DNA of 64,000 nucleotides from Tessaracoccus aquimaris (lineage in GTDB: Bacteria; Actinomycetota; Actinomycetes; Propionibacteriales; Propionibacteriaceae): NCBI RefSeq assembly GCF_001997345.1, contig NZ_CP019606.1, positions 1,178,001-1,242,000 of the forward strand. The letters run 5' to 3'. Within the stretch, counting starts at the first letter, position 1, and the number at the start of each line of letters is the position of its first letter. Shown here piece after piece: positions 1 through 9,200 of this stretch. The position numbers were made by a program, and so were the translations under genes. Under the pieces are notes generated by a model. The model saw only the letters and a program-made list of their open reading frames with translations, made no database searches and was not told the origin of the DNA.

Positions 1-91
1 CCCGATGACCTTCACGTCGAGAGGCGTGAGGATCGTCCACCAGTTGAGCTTCGACACCACCTTGCAGGAAATGGGCCTAGCCGAGGGCTGA
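1..91 (+). CDS. possible 3' end of an unidentified gene (partial)
   Basis: An open plus-strand frame enters from outside the window and stops at TGA 89-91, giving about 29 residues that end MGLAEG. The composition is ordinary for a protein C-terminus, but there is no recognisable motif and the piece is too short to assign. The other frames here are broken. It may be chance. Confidence 0.2.
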   Translation, partial: PMTFTSRGVRIVHQLSFDTTLQEMGLAEG

Positions 92-122
92 GTTAGACCC
101 ATCGGGACTTGACATCCCAACC

Positions 123-377
123 TCACCGTGATGCAGCGAGGCCCGACCCGGGAATAGTGGGGGCCGGTGTAGACGAGGCACCTGCCGGAAGCCTGCCCTC
201 CGCAAGCTTCCAAGACACTCGCTGCTCAAGTTCCGAGTGCGCCTCAGACTCTGTGCTCAGTAGCCAAGCTGCGGGGCCGACTAGTGGGCCGATGGCAGCG
301 AACACCAAGGCGATCAGCGTCATGAGCAGGACTGCAAGAGTCCTTGAGCCCCGGAAGGACCTAATCGCGCGAGCCAT
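123..377 (-). CDS. possible small membrane protein, 84 aa
   Basis: An ATG at 377 opens a frame beginning MARAIRSFRGSRT, followed by one strongly hydrophobic stretch (about residues 12-37, rich in Leu, Ala, Val and Ile) and a polar tail. That layout fits a short signal-anchored protein or the start of a broken membrane protein. No family is recognised. The surrounding 2.4 kb is full of pseudogenes, so it may be a fragment. Confidence 0.3.
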   Translation of the reverse strand: MARAIRSFRGSRTLAVLLMTLIALVFAAIGPLVGPAAWLLSTESEAHSELEQRVSWKLAEGRLPAGASSTPAPTIPGSGLAASR

Positions 378-573
378 TGTTGGGAGCCAGGTCAAGACGG
401 AAGCCCCAGAACCTGTTGTACCAAGGGAGCGGCCCTTAGTTCAAATGCTCAGCAGTCGATTTCGGCCACCATTATCGGTCTGGGTAACGGGCCTGACAGT
501 GACAAGAGCCAACCGATTGGCCTGCATTCCAGAGCAGTCGATACAAGCCTGAACGTGGGTCCGTGCCTTCGGT

Positions 574-1203
574 CTACCAGTAGATCGCGACGAAGTCAGC
601 GTCGCGCAGCCTATGAGCGTCGTCATCAAAGACTGTGGTCCCACTCCGCTTGGCGTGCATCAGTGAACTCACCGGAGGGAAGAAGGAAAGCCCTGTCTCC
701 TCGCGAGCAGCCGTTCGGAGTTCAAGGGTTCGAGTGGGAGCAACTTCGCGGCCGGCTATACCAGTCAATCGCTTGGTCAGCACCGAGAAGGCACTGGTCT
801 GATCCGAAACGCCCGCCGACCTCGTCCTCAACTCGGCAATGCTCAGGGCGATGAGTGCCCCCTGCTCTGACGTCAGCGTTGCATCCAGTTCCTTCAGGAG
901 TGCTTCGGTGTACAGGGCTAGGGCGACCCCCAGTTTCGACTCGGCTATCGGCGTCGTCAGAGACGCCAGGCTTCCCGAATGGCACTCCGCCAGCGGCGTT
1001 GATCTGGTCGATGAAGCTGGACGCCACGTCAGTGAAAAGATCGGCAAGCTTGACGGGAGTCCAATTGAGGCCTCGGTGCCCGTGCTGCACTGTTCGGACG
1101 TCGAGTCCGTGAGCTCGCCCCGCTGCGAGGAGAGGAGACTCAGCAGACTTACCTCGTCTAGGTAGATGAACTCGCGCAGAGCCGGGTGCCCCTGCGGCGC
1201 GAT
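574..1203 (-). pseudogene. DUF6414-family protein, broken by frameshifts
   Basis: The segment starting near 1180 reads LREFIYLDEVSLLSLLSSQ, which matches the conserved opening of DUF6414 proteins (REFIYLD followed by a SLLSS stretch), a family of unknown function. No ATG precedes it in frame. The homologous reading then jumps between frames: about 950-1060 is best read in one minus frame (KLADLFTDVASSFIDQINAA), and 574-950 in another (ALYTEALLKELDATLTSEQ, ending FVAIYW and TAG at 576-574). At least two frameshifts are therefore needed. It is a decayed gene lying 3' of the AAA pseudogene on the same strand. The family call rests on the N-terminal motif only. Confidence 0.5.
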
Positions 1204-1315
1204 CGCTTGGCGCGGTGTGACCGGCCACTTGACTCTAAACAGCCGATTCTTTTGCTCACACTTTTGCCTCCGCGATCAGTGACCGTCGAGGACGGAGCGA
1301 AATCCGTTCGAACGG

Positions 1316-2140
1316 TTAGACGAAATCCTCCGGTGCCACTTCCTCGCGACCATCCCCAATCGCCAGCAATGCCGCCTCAGTCCAGATGAAGCTCAACTCA
1401 GCTGACGACCAGTTCTCGGTCAGAGCTGCGACGTCCTCAAGGGGCAAGTCGGCACCCGTCTTCACGCGCGCGCCAGCGACCTTGAGAATCTCGAAACGAT
1501 CTGACCGAGAGGGCAATCCGAACTCGATCTCCCAGTCGAACCGACCTGGACGGGTAAGAGCCGGGTCGAGGGAATCAGCACGGTTGGTCGCCGTGATGAC
1601 GATGACACTCTTCCCCTTGTTGTCGAAGCCGTCCATGAGTGTGAGCAGTTGGGCGACGGGTCGCTTTGAGGCCTCGTGAGACTCGGAGGACTGCTTCTCG
1701 GCGATGCTGTCGATCTCGTCGAAGAAGATGATGGCTCGACCGCTCTCGCTGTTGGTCGCGGCCTCGACGATCTTACGGAGGTTCCCTTCTGTATCACCCA
1801 ACCGCTTGCTGATGATTTCAGGACCAGAGGTCAGCGGGCGCAAATTCCCAATCATCCTGAGGGAGCAGAATCAGGTCACCCGGCTTGAGGGCCGTGACGT
1901 TAGGTAGGTTGGAAACCCTTCCGATCTGCCCCTTCTGGGTCTCAACGTGGATGACGTCTTCATTGTGATCGACGCGGAGCACTCGTATCAGTTGACCCAA
2001 GACACATGCGTCACTCAAGGCCATGGCCTCCGAGCCGTGCCAGCAGTTCGACTCGCTTGGCTTGATTCCCATAGTGCAGACGATCGTTCGCCTCATTCTG
2101 GAGCTGCCTTCCCTGCGCATCAAGGAGCCCTCGACTACTC
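1316..2140 (-). pseudogene. AAA ATPase of ARC/Mpa-Cdc48 type with Walker A region deleted
   Basis: The right part (about 2072-1863) encodes an OB-fold-like stretch (GQIGRVSNLPNVTALKPGD, then LLPQDD) as in proteasomal ARC/Mpa ATPases. A coiled-coil-like piece in another frame (about 2135-2011, LDAQGRQLQNEANDRLHYG) lies just upstream. The left part (1855-1316) is the second half of an AAA domain: GPEIISKRLGDTEGN, Walker B IIFFDEID, sensor 1 ITATNRAD and the arginine finger region LTRPGRFD. Between them the Walker A loop and about 100 or more residues are missing, and the two parts are in different frames. The frame ends at TAA 1318-1316, but similar sequence (PFERISLRPRR) continues in frame beyond it, so that stop may be a nonsense mutation. 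The product cannot hydrolyse ATP. Confidence 0.6.
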
Positions 2141-2380
2141 GGCAGAATACCGTATGAGAGATGCGGGCCTTGGTGGAGTGATTTGCTGGTGCGAGGAAAG
2201 CACGATCGACACCAAGTGTTCCCAAGGTCGGAACACGCGCCTCGCCCGAGCCGCTGCCACTGCGGCATCCGCAGCTCAGCACCTAAACCACCGAACAAGT
2301 GGCGAGGTACCCAAACCACGAAGCCACGGTTCAGCAAGCAGAAATACCTAGCGGGAAATCGACTCCCACTTGGCATTTCG

Positions 2381-2420
2381 TCGGGCTGACAGGATTTGAA
2401 CCTGCGACCCCTTGACCCCC
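2381..2420 (-). repeat. tRNA-Pro 3'-half remnant (site A), left edge of the Wadjet island
   Basis: Read on the minus strand, this is the 3' part of a tRNA-Pro: the end of the anticodon arm (GGGGGTCAAGG), the complete T arm (GCAGGTTCAAATCCTGT) and the acceptor 3' strand CAGCCCG. It matches the sites at 12364 and 53128 almost base for base and departs from a real tRNA exactly in the anticodon loop (CTAGGGGG instead of CTGGGGG). No 5' half adjoins it. It is either an old attachment-site junction or a decayed one. Confidence 0.75.
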
Positions 2421-2625
2421 TAGGTGGGGCCTTGACCGTCTCGGCGCGTGGCGCTCAACCAGATGGAGAGGAAGCCTAGTGAGACGCAGGCGACGGGTAG
2501 ACCCTGGTCCTCCTTCTGGTCCCCCTGGGGTGTCTCGACCTCAACGGACTCGCTTCGAAGATCTGAAGTGGAGGTGACCTACTTTCGGTAATCTCATTCT
2601 TGCCGTCAATGGGGAGGTGAGGGGC

Positions 2626-3264
2626 GTGCGCACTCAGCGATTGACAACTTTCTTGCTTCGAGACGTCGAGGCATTTGACGATGCAATCGACGACGACGCC
2701 TCAGCCGGGCTAGAGACCAGCAAGCTCACCGAGTCGTCCGGGCTGGTGGGCCGCTTCTACTCACGGAAGAACTTCCCCAGCACCCCAAGCTGGGCGAAGT
2801 ACGTCGAGCCAGCAGTCGAGGGCGGCATCCACGGCGTGCAGTCAGCATCAGCCTCTGGGTTGCTGCTACTGACCGTCGACGGCCATACGTTCGCACTGAC
2901 GTTCGGATACGGGCGGAGCTTCCTCGACCGGGCCAAGATTGAACGGCGCTTTGGGCTAAAGGTCGCGCTCAATCTCATTGACGAGAAGCAGATACGCAGC
3001 CTCGACACCAAGCTGTTCGACGAAACGGTGGTGTCAAGGAACACCAAGACCCGCCGAACAGCTGAACTTCCCGCCTTCGGCGTCGACATCCTCCGTGATA
3101 TCGTGCGAGCCGTCACCGGAGTCGCCCCTCCGTCCAGCGGCTACAAGGGAGTGCTCCCGTTCTTCAGCCGACTCACGCTCATGCAGACAGTCCGCGACCT
3201 CAACCGTCTCGGCTTCACGAAGATCGCCCTCGCACGAGTACCTCTCGAAGAGCCTTCGACGTGA
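2626..3264 (+). pseudogene. TIGR04141-family protein, truncated to its N-terminal third
   Basis: The frame shows the N-terminal hallmarks of the sporadic TIGR04141 (DUF6119) family: LTTFLLRD at the start, a short WAKYVEP segment, LLLLTVDGHTFALTFGYGRS, then ERRFGLKVALN and VDILRDIVRAVTG. Family members are usually around 500-550 residues and are often found in defence islands. This one stops after about 212 residues at TGA 3262-3264, so most of the protein is missing. GTG at 2626 is preferred over GTG at 2617 because a GGGGAGG element at 2611 lies well placed before it. The gene ends about 115 bp before jetA. It is probably a dead remnant of a neighbouring defence gene. Confidence 0.6.
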
Positions 3265-3379
3265 ATCCCGATCGCCGAATCGCTCTCCGATGTCGGTGCT
3301 CTCGGCCAGACTGTGATCGTCGGTCGTGACAGCCTCTCGCGACCGCGACGGAATGTCGGTCAGCAGTAAGGAGCGCGAT

Positions 3380-4972
3380 ATGGCCGTGGCGAGCAACGGT
3401 TTGGATCAGCCTGAGTCGAGCGCGCCCGAGCAGATCCTCGTCACGGGGACCAGACACGACCTCTTTCGCTACCTCACCTCTCCTCTGGCTGAGGAGTACC
3501 GAGCGCTGCTCGGGCTGCTTGCGGGACCCCTTCTCGCCGACTACTCACCCGCAGAAGCCGCAGCGTTGCTTTCCGAGCGAGGCCACCATCTCACCGAGGA
3601 TCAGGTCTACGCGCGGTGTGAAGCGCTCGAGAGATGGGGGAACCTCGTTCGGGGTGTGCGAGACACGCACGCGGCGACGATCCGCGAGTTCCACCGCGGC
3701 CGGAACCGCTTCCATGCATCGAAGCTTGGCGGAAGAATCTACAGGGACACCGAGAGCATCATGTCTGCTTCGGAGGGAGCCCGCGAAGTCGCCCGAGAGT
3801 TGCTTGGCGCGACCGTCGAGCGGCTCGACTCGATCTTAAGCAGGCTCGATGTCCTAGCGCTAGCCGATGCCGGAGAGTCCGTCAGCGCGCTCGATGTCGA
3901 GGCGCTCGCCGGTGATGTGACAGTTGTGTTCAGCAACCAACGACTCTTCAACGAGTCCGTTTCGGACTTCTATGCCTATCTGAATCAGGTACTCACTCGA
4001 TATGACCTTGTCGGCAGCGAGTATCAGCAGTTCAAGGAACTCCTCCTCACCTACATCGGACTGATCACTGCCGATGTCACTCGTCATACCCCGGCAATCA
4101 TCGACAGGCTTGGCCAGATCGACGGCCGCATGAACACGCTCCTTACGCTCCTAGACACTCAGGCACGTCTGATCGCGCACGATGGGTCCGCCGCCGAACA
4201 GCAAGCAGGCCGCACTGCTGAGGAGTGGGCCCTCTTGACAGCTTGGTACACAGGGTCCGCAGGTAGGTCGGGGCCTGACACGTTGCGGGCGGCGGCTGAT
4301 CAGGCGCTGGGGCAGTTGCTCACCAACGCCAAGAGGATGCTCGCCGCAGCAGGCACAGGACTCTCACGACGCGATGATCTGATCAAACTCGCGGGTTGGT
4401 TCGACAAGAGTGACATGGACACCGCCCACCGCCTATTTGCCGCAGCGTTCGGCGCCTATTCGTCCCGCCACTTGCTTCTCGGCCCCGACATCGCTCTTAC
4501 GGTCGACGGGGTCTCGACGTCGTGGTGGGATGCCGCGCCGGTCGACGTGCCGGTCAGTCTTCGCGAGCGCGGCGACAGAAGCGCAAGAGGACGGACTTCT
4601 CCCGTCCCCGACCCTGGCCTCGCGCGTGAGGCTGTGCTGGCCTCCGCCCGACTCGAGATCGAGGCACGACGCGCCGCGTCGGCAGAGCTGGTGGCCGCCG
4701 GTGATCTTGACGGAGCGCACGTCTCGCCCGCAGCCCGTGATCTGGTCATGGACCAGCTCGGCAACCTGATGGCGATCCACCAGGACCTATCCTCCACCCT
4801 CTCGTTCTCTGACACCGACCTGGGAATGGTGCTCACTGTCGTGCCAGATCCCAACAGGGTGACGGTCATATCGGCATCCGACGGAGCGGTGTCGATCCAC
4901 GGGGTTTCGCTTCACGCAACACCCGACCAGGAGACCGATGATGCCCGACCTCGAGAGGCGGCCCTGGCATGA
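3380..4972 (+). CDS. jetA: Wadjet subunit JetA (DUF2397 / TIGR02677)
   Basis: This 530-residue protein is the first gene of a four-gene Wadjet operon, an SMC/MukBEF-like system that recognises and cuts circular plasmid DNA. JetA is the kleisin-like (MukF-like) subunit that bridges the JetC ATPase heads. Family evidence is the TIGR02677-like N-terminal region (LFRYLTSPLAEEYRALL) and the order of the following genes. ATG 3380 is chosen because AAGGAG (3368-3373) sits 6 bases before it; in-frame starts at 3326 and 3353 lack such a site. The 3' end overlaps jetB as ATGA (4969-4972), indicating translational coupling. The reading frame is intact and the length is normal for the family. Confidence 0.88.
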   Translation: MAVASNGLDQPESSAPEQILVTGTRHDLFRYLTSPLAEEYRALLGLLAGPLLADYSPAEAAALLSERGHHLTEDQVYARCEALERWGNLVRGVRDTHAATIREFHRGRNRFHASKLGGRIYRDTESIMSASEGAREVARELLGATVERLDSILSRLDVLALADAGESVSALDVEALAGDVTVVFSNQRLFNESVSDFYAYLNQVLTRYDLVGSEYQQFKELLLTYIGLITADVTRHTPAIIDRLGQIDGRMNTLLTLLDTQARLIAHDGSAAEQQAGRTAEEWALLTAWYTGSAGRSGPDTLRAAADQALGQLLTNAKRMLAAAGTGLSRRDDLIKLAGWFDKSDMDTAHRLFAAAFGAYSSRHLLLGPDIALTVDGVSTSWWDAAPVDVPVSLRERGDRSARGRTSPVPDPGLAREAVLASARLEIEARRAASAELVAAGDLDGAHVSPAARDLVMDQLGNLMAIHQDLSSTLSFSDTDLGMVLTVVPDPNRVTVISASDGAVSIHGVSLHATPDQETDDARPREAALA

Positions 4973-6255
4973 GTCCATCCGTGACCTCTGCCCATGAGGC
5001 CGTCGAACGACGTCTGGCAGCTCGCGCTCTGCTGGCAAATCCGATCCTCTCAGGACTGCATCACCCCGATCAGCTCGCCTTGGTTCGTCGGCATGCACCC
5101 TGGCTTCGACAGATGTACTTCAGCCGCACCGGGTACTCGTTGATCATCGAGACAGGATTCGCGCGGCTGTCAAAGGCCCCTCTCGATGCAGACACAGCGC
5201 CGCGCCCCGCATTGCGCACTACAGGGCAACCTTTCACCTCACGCACCTACACATGCCTAGCCTTGCTGTGCTCGGCCCTCCTAGCGCCAGCGGTCGGCGA
5301 CCAGGTGCTCCTCTCCGCGCTCGTAGAGCAGGTCCGTGCCGACGCCGCATCGGCCGACCTGAGACTCAGCGAATCCACCGACGAGGCCCGCCATCTCGTC
5401 CAAGCGCTTCACCTGCTCATCGACTGGGGCGCTCTGCACGAGACAGAGGGCACAGTTGTCGCCTGGGGGCTTCGCGCAGACGAGGTCCTTCTCGACGTCA
5501 ACCGCCCCCTCCTTCCACACCTGCTCGCCCGAACCCTGCGGGACATCGACACCCCCGCTACGCTCCTGACACCCAAGCTCACAAGCGCGAATCAGGACGA
5601 GCCGCGGCGCGCACTTCGCCGTAAGCTCATCGAAAACCCCCTCGTTCGACGCGAAGACCTCAGCGATGCCGAGCGTGACGTACTGTCCAGGGAGCGCACC
5701 GAGCTCACGCGCGTCCTTGACGAGGACTTCGGACTTGTCCTCGAAGTCCGCGCCGAAGGCGCCCTCGCCTACGACCCGGACGACGACGTCACCGACCTGA
5801 CGTTTCCGGGCAGGAGCACGGTCGCCCACGCCGCACTTCTCCTGACCAACGCCCTCATTGATGACCTCTCGCCCAAGGCGGGACAAATCGTCACCCTCCC
5901 CGTCGCCACCGAAGAGGCTTCGGACGATGGATTCCCGAAGGAAACCCCGCCCACCCGACCTGGCGCTCTTGCGCCGTGGTCGACCGTCGAGGCGAACGTT
6001 GAGTTGCTGATCGAGCGGTACGGCCCCTACTTCGGCGAGGGATATCGGACGAACGCGTCGCTTCTGCTCAATGATACCGTCCGCCTCTTGGAGTCGATGA
6101 GCCTTGCCGAAGGCACCGAGACGGGCCTGCTGATCCACCCGGCCATTGCCCGCTACCGACCAGAGCCGCAACGCTTGCCCACCCGCGCCGCGCGTCGCAT
6201 GGGCTCGACGATCGACGACAATTCAAGCCCTCTTTGGTTCGAGGAGAAGCCATGA
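4969..6255 (+). CDS. jetB: Wadjet subunit JetB (DUF2398 / TIGR02678)
   Basis: This 428-residue protein follows jetA with a 4-base ATGA overlap and ends in another ATGA overlap with jetC. Position, size and sequence (early LLANPILSG and QLALVRRHAPWLRQMY, then a middle region of winged-helix character) fit the DUF2398/TIGR02678 family. That family is the MukE-like winged-helix subunit of this Wadjet type, which binds the kleisin JetA and contacts DNA. No frame disruption is visible. Function is inferred from family and operon order. Confidence 0.87.
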   Translation: MSPSVTSAHEAVERRLAARALLANPILSGLHHPDQLALVRRHAPWLRQMYFSRTGYSLIIETGFARLSKAPLDADTAPRPALRTTGQPFTSRTYTCLALLCSALLAPAVGDQVLLSALVEQVRADAASADLRLSESTDEARHLVQALHLLIDWGALHETEGTVVAWGLRADEVLLDVNRPLLPHLLARTLRDIDTPATLLTPKLTSANQDEPRRALRRKLIENPLVRREDLSDAERDVLSRERTELTRVLDEDFGLVLEVRAEGALAYDPDDDVTDLTFPGRSTVAHAALLLTNALIDDLSPKAGQIVTLPVATEEASDDGFPKETPPTRPGALAPWSTVEANVELLIERYGPYFGEGYRTNASLLLNDTVRLLESMSLAEGTETGLLIHPAIARYRPEPQRLPTRAARRMGSTIDDNSSPLWFEEKP

Positions 6256-9200
6256 CGATGACCTCTGTCGACCACACCGCGACAACCGTCCCACGTCACC
6301 ACCCGGAGCGGTGGAGGATGAGTCGCGCCGGGATCAGCAACGTGTGGCACTACTACGACAACGAGTTCGACTTCTCCGGAGGTCGGATGATCCTGCGAGG
6401 CGCCAACGGGTCGGGCAAAAGCCGTGCGATGGAGATGCTCCTACCCTTCCTCCTTGACGGCGATCGACGGCGAATGGACTCGACCGGCTCCGCCAATGTC
6501 CGCATGGAAGTCCTCATGAAGGCCGGCGGAGAAGGGCAGACAAACCGCGTCGGCTATCTCTGGCTTGAGCTGGAGCGCGACGGCACAGGGGAACAGGAAC
6601 ATCTCACGCTCGGCGCCCATGTGAAGTACTCCACGTCGACGCACGAGGCGAAGGTCTGGTACTTCATCACCCCGCTCCGTGTGGGGCATGATCTTGTGCT
6701 GATCGACCATCAGCGTCAGCCGCTGCGTCGAGAAGAACTCGCAAGCAGGATCGGCCCGGACAATCTCACCGATGTGGCCAGACTGCACCGGGAACGAGTC
6801 CGAAACGGAGTCTTTGGGCTGACTGGCGTAACCGGTGATGAGCGCTACTCCGGACTCCTCCAACTTCTGCACACCCTGCGGTCGCCCGATGTAGGAAACC
6901 AGATTGACGAAGGCAACCTTCCACGCCTGCTGTCCGAGGCGCTTCCACCGCTCTCCGAACAGGCGCTCGTGGATGCAGGCAGTCGACTTGACGCGCTATC
7001 AGAGGCTCGTGCCAGCCAGCAACGGCTGGAATCCTCTCTGGAACGGGTGTCGGCATTCCTTGCGACATATCAGCGATACGCCGCAGGCGTGCTGTCAGCA
7101 ACGATCAGCTCGGTCGAGGCCGCGGCTGTAAACGCCGCTGACAGCGCGGCAACGGCGGAGACGCGTGCCAGTCATCGAGACACGCTCGCCGAACAGTCAC
7201 GAGCCGCGATCATCAGCCGTGACCGACTCGACGAGGACGTGACAAGCCTCAGCAACGTGATCATCGCGCTCAGACAATCCCCTGCATATCTGGCTGGGCT
7301 CGACTTGGAGAATCTCCGACGCGGCGTCTCCGCCCTCGAGAAGGCGGCATCAGGCCGTCTCGACTCGGCAAGAGAATCTCGACGCGAGGAGGGCGAGGCC
7401 GTCACCCGCGTCGACCAGGCCGCAACGGAGCTGAAGACCATAGCCACAGAACTGTCTGGGGCGTTGGGCACGGCTGGCACGCAGCTCCGCGCCGCCTTGG
7501 TGCCGACAACCTCGTTCCCGACCGTCGCCAGCGTCGAACTCCTCGATCCGCAGCCGCAGGAGGACCCGGTCCGTGTGGGTCTTCATGATGACCTGACAAT
7601 GATCCCGAGACCGGCACCGCGTCTGCTTGCGATCGAGCCCGAAGATATGTCATCAGTGGCCCGAGCCCTCGCGAACGCCATAGAAAGCGCGACTGCCAGG
7701 GCCGATCTCGCCAACGCTCGCCGAAGCGTAGCTTCCAGCCTCCTTGAAGAGGAGAAAGCCGCGACCACCGCCCAGCGGGAGGCCGACCTTGCCGCCGAGA
7801 ACGCGGAGCGATCAGCAGGCGATGCCGACGACGCCGAGACTCGACGTGACTCTGCAGCGCGCACTTACGCGGATGAGTGGCGGCGTTGGACGGCACTGAC
7901 CGAGACCGCAGATCTGTTAGGTGACGTCGAGTGGCACGGCACGATCTTGCACCCCCTTCTCGTCGATGTAGACAGCCTTGCCGGCCTGGGCCCATTCGAT
8001 GTCGACCTCACCGATCTGGACCAGATCGCGGTGCATTCCTCAGAGCCCGCGCGATTGCGCTCGGCTTCCGAACGCGCGGCGCTCGACGCGCAGGCTGCCG
8101 CAGACGAAGCTCGACGGGAGCAGTTGGAGTCTGACCGCAACAGGTGGCTCTCGGCTCATGACCCCGAGCCGCCGGTAGCTCCATGGGAGACTCTGTTGCC
8201 GCCACAGGCCGTCCCGTTCTGGCAATGCGTCGACTTCGCCGTGGGCCTCGGCGACGACGAGCGAGGTGCGTTGGAAGGGGCGCTTCTCGCTGCAGGCATA
8301 TTGACGGCCGGCGTCACTCAAGACGGTAGCCTTGTGCCACTCGACGGACAGAGGCTCTTAATCGGTGAGGCGCAGCAGGCCGAGGCGTCGATCAGCAGTC
8401 TCCTCAGCGTCGATCCCGACTCGCCCGTGAGCGCTGATCTCGTCAGTGCCCTCCTTCAAAGCATCGGACGCGGTCCGGCAGGCAACCGAACATGGGTTGC
8501 GGAGGACGGCAGTTGGGGGAACGGCCCCTTACACGGACAGAATCGCGCCGCGACCGCCGAGCACATCGGGGCATCGGCACGGGCGGCATGGCGCGCGCGA
8601 CGCATCGAAGAGATCGATCAGGAGCTCGCCGGGCTCGATCGAGCCCGGCTCATCAGAGACGAGCAGTACGAGTCCTTGCGTGCCCGTGACGAGGCACTGT
8701 CGGCTCATGTTCGTTCCGCGCCGCAGAGCCGAGACCTCTCGACTGCTCGGAGCCTCGCCACGGTAGCGCAAGGTCGCGCGGCGGACGACCGATCCACAGC
8801 GCTTGCAAAGGAGGGACGCGCCCACGAGCTCTTCGCAGCCTGGACGAAGGCAAACGCCGATCACCGACTCGCTTGCGACCACAACAATCTGCCGCACACC
8901 ATCGAAGGACTCTCGGATGCAAGGGAGCAAGCCACGAGTTCAGTGACTGTGTGCCGCGACGCCCAGGCACAGACTCGCCGCCTCAACGCTCAGCTGGCTG
9001 CGCACGAGAAGCTTGCGCAGGCGGTCCCGACGCACCGAGGCCGTCGCGAATCTGCAGAACGCTCTGCCAAGCAGGCATGGGCCGAATGGTCCGAAGGACA
9101 CGAAGAGCTCGACACGCTGGAGCAGACGATTGGTCTCGACTCCTCCGATATCAATCGGCAGCTGCACGACCGTGAGACGGAACTGACGTCTGCCAAGGAA

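Noticed and set aside
5281..6171. A 296-codon minus-strand frame inside jetB.
   Set aside because: It is antisense to an intact gene in a coupled operon and has no recognisable motif.
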